Below are positions 22,301 to 26,791 of a DNA stretch of 26,791 bases, piece by piece. The notes beneath the pieces were generated by a model that worked only from the letters and a program-made list of their open reading frames with translations, was not told the DNA's origin and ran no database searches. This DNA comes from Acanthaster planci (lineage: Eukaryota > Echinodermata > Asteroidea > Valvatida > Acanthasteridae): positions 528,063 through 554,853 of the forward strand of contig NW_019091536.1 of NCBI RefSeq assembly GCF_001949145.1, given 5' to 3'. Made by a program: the position numbers and the translations under genes. Within the stretch, counting starts at the first letter, position 1. Each line of letters starts with the position of its first letter.

Positions 22301-24358
22301 TCTACCCATCGGAGCTTATCCCGGAATTTGGCAGTAGCTATTCCTTTCTTTTCCTTACCTCAGCAATGAGGAAGTCCACATCGTTCTCAATGAAGACCTC
22401 GGCCTGCTTGCGGAACTGTTCCTGCACCGCCTCCTTGCCCTTCCCCGAGAGGTAATTGGGGGTCTGGGACACGCCCCCGGCCACCAGGGCATTCCCCTCT
22501 TCCGCAACCTCTCGGGCGATCTCGCAGGCCGCGATGTTGACAGCTGCACCCTGTAAAATATGTGGGCTGAGTGCACCATCTGTTTTGATCGTACTCGGTT
22601 TATGGGCAAAACGAATGTTATCAGATGGTAGGGCTGGGGGTCGATGCCCTACTTTAGATATCTTACCAAGCATGCTTACCTTGGAAGACAAATTTGCTTA
22701 ACGTAGTGACAAAACAATACATGCGCAAATGTAAGCTCAACCAGGCTTAGCGCTGCCATGACACAGTGCTGAAGGTTAGCAAATTTTTCTGCTAGGTTAA
22801 GCACAACTTTTTCTGCTGTCAAGAAGCTTCATGAAATTGGACAAGGCAAAGAAAACTTGAAAACCCAAGTGATTTGATAAAACCCAAGTGTTTAGAGGGG
22901 TCAGATGCAGTACTGCCGGACCAACAGATTAACAGAAGTCCTCTCAATACTGAGAACCAGCACAAACTCTGAATGCCAAAGTTCCCCCCCCCCGGCTTTG
23001 GAACAGTTTCCACCCTAATGGGCACTCTAACTTACAGTATGCTTCTCTTGGGACACGTTGCCACGGTTTTCTAGTTTGTCGTCGCTACCGTAGAAAGTGA
23101 ACGCCTGCATGACATCGGCACCAGCGCGCAGGAAATCCCGAGCAAGCTGTTTAACTACAGATGGAAGCAAAAAGATTATCCTATGGTATTTCCAACACCG
23201 AAACACAAAGGCAGGGACATACCAATTAGCTATAGGCTGGGTTTATACTTCAGGCAAATGTGAAAGCGAAGCGAAGCTTGTGCATGGGCGTCACCAAGAT
23301 TTTTCGTCTAGGGGAGGGGGAGGACACTTATTCCAGAAGGGAAAATTTTTTGGGGAGGCGGGAGGGTTGGAGGGCACACATGAACAACAAACTGATACAC
23401 CAATGACAATGGTAGGCGTCAATTTTGAGATTTTTTAATTTTTTTTCTCAAGCAAATGGGTGATTTCCAGCCATTTTTTGCCACATGGAAACTGTACTCT
23501 CCGACGAAACCAGCTTGCACACGAGACGTGTAGATCCAAAGGGACAGAGCTTACAGCGAGGAGCGTATCACAAAGTCAAGTCATTCCCACACAGACTTGA
23601 AGCAATTAGATGTTCACCGACTGTAAAAATCTACACAACAATTTCCTGGGGCCACAAACTGGCTTTTGTCTGCTGTGCCGTGCAATGGTCACAGATGTTT
23701 GCACATCGTGAAAAGTGGCACACGTTTGGCACCCTCTTGGCACCCTCAGCTTTGCCTCTGGTGCCATCTACCCTCTCCCACTATGGAAGCAGCAGGTTGA
23801 TGATTCCACTCAATATCACTCGATACCTGGTGCTACTGCCAGCTTACAAAGCTGAGCAAAGTTTAAATATTGTTTAAAAAGTCACTAGACATGCTAGACT
23901 TCCAGTCCGGTGGCCCGTAAAAGTTACCGGACCGAAACCACTTTTACAAGACTGCCCTAATACTTCCTGTTTGAACACCCGCTTTGCTGTTGCTAGATTT
24001 TTTCTGTTACACTGGGTGAATTTAAGAATGATGTCTGTTCTAACACGCCCTATAGTAAGATGAACAAATAAAAACTAACAGTGCAGAACACTGGCCAAAA
24101 AAATGCAAGACCATTCAGCCTGTATGGTCATGGGCTTCACAAGACTGACATCGCATTCACGGGTCAGAGGTCAGAGGTGAAAAATTCGGACCCTTATACA
24201 GAGCAATTTCAAATACCTGCTTCCGGAAATTCTATGGTTGCCTCTGGTGTCCAGGGCCCAGCCTTCACGTATCCGCGCTTCTCCAGCGCAAACACATAGC
24301 CACCATCTCCAATGATAACTTCCCCTGCGTTCAGCCGCTCCAGAAGGCCCCTCTTCTC
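19348..24358 (-). CDS. BHMT: Betaine–homocysteine S-methyltransferase, seven coding exons, first exon missing
   Basis: Exons, minus strand: 24358–24217, 23154–23036, 22550–22359, 21464–21317, 20980–20798, 20297–20069 and 19513–19348. All join in frame with GT/AG borders and give 392 residues plus stop. BHMT is a cytosolic zinc enzyme that moves a methyl group from betaine to homocysteine, making methionine and dimethylglycine. Zinc ligands are present in GLNCHF (residue 209 of the fragment) and IGACCG (291–292). Adding 8 gives human Cys217, Cys299 and Cys300, so alignment to there appears gap-free. Other signatures are [38 protein letters not shown] (human Glu159), [13 protein letters not shown] and REYWENL plus SGRP in the C-terminal dimerisation part. 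The first exon here begins [13 protein letters not shown] after a TGCTCTTATCAG acceptor (human ...[12 protein letters not shown]), so about eight residues including the start Met lie on an unidentified upstream exon. The enzyme looks intact. Confidence 0.96.
21179..21226. repeat. Perfect 24-bp tandem duplication in a BHMT intron
   Basis: CACGTTTGAAATTCTTGTAG plus ATTG occurs twice head to tail (21179–21202 and 21203–21226) without mismatch, which suggests a recent slippage-type duplication. It lies in the intron just after the exon ending at 21317. Confidence 0.8.
22984..22993. repeat. Poly(C) run in a BHMT intron
   Basis: Ten consecutive C residues lie about 43 bp from the exon ending at 23036, within the intron. 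It is a simple homopolymer with no further structure visible. Confidence 0.7.
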
Positions 24359-24428
24359 CTGATAAGAGCAAAAGCATGTGTACACAGAACACTGAGAACA
24401 GTGTCAACAACAGGAAAAGTTACATGTA

Positions 24429-25492
24429 TGGTAGATTCCCGTTATAGCACTCTCAATGGAACAGAATTGAGCGTTACAACCACACAGCACTATAACTGAC
24501 TGGATGGACGCGCAACCTGTGCATTGCATATGCGCACATGTACTTCTATGTACATGTATAGATACATATATCTACCGGTACATGTACATGTACCTCATGT
24601 ATGTGAATTTTGTTTACATGTACTGGCAAATGTATGTACCCTAATTTTCAGAGTACATGCCTTGTATCTGTTTATCTTGATGTTTTCGTGACACCAATAA
24701 AAAAACCTCTTCAAAAATCACCACGGGACCTTATGCATGTTGCATGGTGAAGCACGCACAGCATCTAAACCCACCGCGACATCCTGACTGCTACTGCGTA
24801 ACCACTCATGAACAGTCCAATCGCTGACTTTTCCCTATAACTATGTGACCACAGAAAGTGCTATGTCATTAGAAAACCAAAGTAAAACAGATCCAACATG
24901 TCACGCCGAACAAAATCAGCGAAAAGACGAGATTTGCTACACAAAGATACGCGTACAATTTAAGCGGCTGATTTCATTTATCGGCAGAAAGAAACCTTTA
25001 GGTAACAAAATACTACATGGAGTATCTCAATGTTGATTATTTGTGTCCCAAACTACACCACGAGAATAAATATAAAGTGCGAAAATAATCACCCACAGCA
25101 AAGCCACACGGGCGCGGCTCACCGTGGGGAGCACGTGCTTGCGATCACACGGCATGGACAGCCTAGTGCGTGTCTGCACTCTGTGTGATCGCCAAGCTAC
25201 TGGTGTCCAGGATGGCCAGCCAATCACGGCAGCCCTGCGATACGGTTTCATATGCGTTGATTTTCAAAGGATCTGACTTTGCAAGGTAAATAGCATTGTA
25301 ACCAGAATCATTTCACACGCATTATTTGGTTATCGGGGCCGGGAGCGTTATATCCTGAAAAGCGTTGTAAACGGGAGCGCTATAACCGCATAAAATGTAC
25401 ACAGTGAATGGGCGTGCAGTTGGGGAAATGAAAATAGAGTGTTATATCGGTAAGAGCACAACATCAGGGAGTGCTATAACAGGAATCTACTG
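24429..25492. mobile_element. Non-autonomous TIR DNA transposon, Tigger/pogo-like ends
   Basis: The left end contains GTAGATTCCCGTTATAGCAC followed by TC. The right end, reverse-complemented, reads CAGTAGATTCCTGTTATAGC then ACTC, giving inverted termini of about 24 bp with few mismatches. Flanks are TA (24427–24428) and CA (25493–25494), consistent with a TA target duplication with one transition. Subterminal copies of GTTATAGCRCTC-type words recur near the right end (about 25345–25400, 25440 and 25470) and in variant form on the left. CAGT-type ends with such words resemble Tigger/pogo elements of the Tc1/mariner group. The interior of about 1 kb has no recognisable transposase and includes a TACATG-rich patch. 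It lies upstream of the first visible BHMT exon. Confidence 0.6.
24536..24640. repeat. TACATG-rich simple-repeat patch
   Basis: Overlapping TACATGTA, ATACATATAT and ATGTATGTAC words form an imperfect, self-complementary low-complexity tract inside the TIR element. The same word occurs at scattered sites elsewhere in the window, for example 7738–7752. Confidence 0.65.
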
Positions 25493-25910
25493 CATTTTAC
25501 CATCATGTTGGTATGCAATATGCACATCAGGGGAAACAGGCGGCAAACTTTACATTTTCAAACTATAACGTCCCTTATTTCACAACTTACTTTGAAAACC
25601 AATCAGACTTGACAATACAAGTAGGTGGCAAAATTAGGGACCTGGCCACTCTACGGTCACTGACATCAGTTAAAAAGCACAGAAAATGTACAGCATCCAT
25701 TAAATAATCTTCTAACTTATGGGAATTGTTGCTGGGAATATTCTGTTTCCTCGACAATTTGTTTCTTCAAAAAATTCGTTTCAAAAATGAACTGTACATG
25801 TATATTTTGATGTGAGCCAGCTTCACGTTACTTTTTCTATACAGTAGCCATTGAATAAGACATACAATTATCACAATGACCAAACGACTGTTGTTTGGTT
25901 GCAGTAGTCA

Positions 25911-25995
25911 GTGTCATATGGCCAAGCAGTTAAGGCACATAGCACTAGTCCTGTCAGAACATGAGGCTGCAAGTTTAAATCATTGTTTGGCCTGT
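25911..25995 (+). repeat. tRNA-derived SINE-like sequence
   Basis: TGGCCAAGCAG at 25919–25929 fits the tRNA/Pol III A box (TRGCNNAGYNG). GTTTAAATC at 25973–25981 fits the B box (GWTCRANNC) with one mismatch, 43 nt downstream, a normal spacing. The segment between them resembles a decayed tRNA-Leu/Ser body with a long variable arm. The presumed acceptor ends do not pair, so this is a SINE head or tRNA relic rather than a working tRNA gene. The 3' boundary is uncertain. Confidence 0.5.
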
Positions 25996-26791
25996 TTTAA
26001 GGTCTTCTTCCTACCCAAAAAGTCACATAATCCTTGTATTTGTTCATACCAGAATCCAGGCGAATTGCAAAATGTTTCACTCGTCATTATGTGAACCTTG
26101 ACTCCTGAGTTTTATTAAAAGGGGAAAAAATTACCAAATAGCATTAGGTCTGAATTCCATCTTTTAAACACAAATTCAAAATGACAATGCACGTATGGAA
26201 CTAGATAAATGTTTGGTGACTATAACATGGCACCTGAATCTGTTGTCTGCACCCACTAAAAATATGCAAGGCCACACTGACAGCAGAGACAGACATAGCC
26301 ATAGCCCTGGAAGACTGCTTCCAACACAGTCTAAGTCCCCCTCCCCCACTCACTGCACTCACTCTGTTTCAGTGCCCGAGTGCCCATTTGACAGCAAAAG
26401 CATGTACTGGCTCACGATCAAATATCCACTGCCTTTTGCTAGCAAGGTAAAAAAAAATCCCCATATTGTACATTTACTGGTATCCTGTGGTATTTTATTT
26501 GACCTTAACACAATGGCATGGAACTGCTATAGTGTAAGTTTGAATAGACCTGAAACAGACTGGTGTCATGCTCTGTGTACATGTGGGAGTGGCCTGTGGG
26601 AGCTCTATGATTGCACCCCACCTCCATGCCATAGGAAAAGTGTACATGAAGAACATCGTTTGTTCAACACAGGGCCTCCTCTTTCGCACTGCAGTCTGTC
26701 TACCCATTTTTCATAGGACTCCTGTTTGTGGAAAGTTAACCAGATTAATGACGAGTCACTGCCAAATAGTAGGGACAGAAATGGGATTTTT
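25996..26791. other. Right-edge region upstream of BHMT, no gene recognised
   Basis: The only long open frame (26195–26713, plus strand, 173 codons) is Ser/Pro/His/Cys-rich with no recognisable domain, and a frame of that length is not surprising by chance. The missing BHMT first exon could lie here, in 24360–25995, or beyond the window. I could not identify it. Confidence 0.4.

Noticed and set aside
23485-23877. 130-codon ATG frame inside a BHMT intron
   Set aside because: No recognisable domain and no splice-consistent link to the BHMT reading frame, so treated as chance.
25911-25995. Functional tRNA gene
   Set aside because: A and B boxes are present, but the acceptor arm does not pair and the T arm is degenerate.
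26195-26713. 173-codon open frame starting with ATG
   Set aside because: No domain, no family resemblance, Cys/Ser/His-rich random-looking composition. An open frame this long is expected about once by chance in a window of this size and base composition.
1-26791. CRISPR array, operon, prophage or bacterial defence system
   Set aside because: The window is clearly intron-rich animal DNA. There are no regularly spaced direct repeats, bacterial-type operons or ribosome-binding sites.

Overview
This window is nuclear DNA from an animal. Genes are split by GT–AG introns. Exons are GC-richer than the AT-rich introns and spacers, and there are poly(A) signals and small DNA-transposon remnants. Compact introns (about 0.4–2 kb), frequent TACATG/TACATGTA words and 'aggcctag' words suggest a marine invertebrate, perhaps an echinoderm or another non-vertebrate deuterostome. 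That lineage guess is inference; the gene identities are much firmer.

Four protein-coding genes were rebuilt exon by exon, with every intron phase checked. (1) Minus strand, 3104 down to 1566: the first two coding exons of a WHAMM/JMY-family actin-nucleation factor, with the rest beyond the left edge. (2) Plus strand, 6347–8446: a complete 153-residue KXD1 (KxDL protein, BORC subunit) in three coding exons. (3) Plus strand, 10840–17095: a complete 272-residue CCNB1IP1/HEI10 (meiotic RING E3 ligase) in nine coding exons, one only 23 nt long. (4) Minus strand, 24358 down to 19348: betaine–homocysteine S-methyltransferase (BHMT), seven coding exons giving 392 residues. Only about eight N-terminal residues, on an upstream exon I could not find, are missing.

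Layout: JMY/WHAMM and KXD1 are divergent, KXD1 and CCNB1IP1 are in tandem, and CCNB1IP1 and BHMT are convergent. Their candidate poly(A) signals on opposite strands lie only about 150 bp apart. The genes serve unrelated processes (actin assembly, lysosome positioning, meiotic crossovers, methionine/betaine metabolism), so this is not an operon-like system.

Non-genic features: three inverted CCAAT boxes upstream of the JMY/WHAMM start; a roughly 250-bp terminal-inverted-repeat element in KXD1 intron 1; a G-rich quadruplex-capable tract in a CCNB1IP1 intron; a 90–100-bp-arm foldback in the CCNB1IP1 3' region; a roughly 1.06-kb TIR element with Tigger/pogo-like ends upstream of the BHMT exons; and a tRNA-derived SINE-like sequence near the right end. 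The most notable finding is that BHMT followed by JMY on the same strand matches, from memory, the neighbouring BHMT–JMY order on human chromosome 5q14. This suggests very old linkage, with KXD1 and CCNB1IP1 lying between them here. I did not find a convincing new molecular system.
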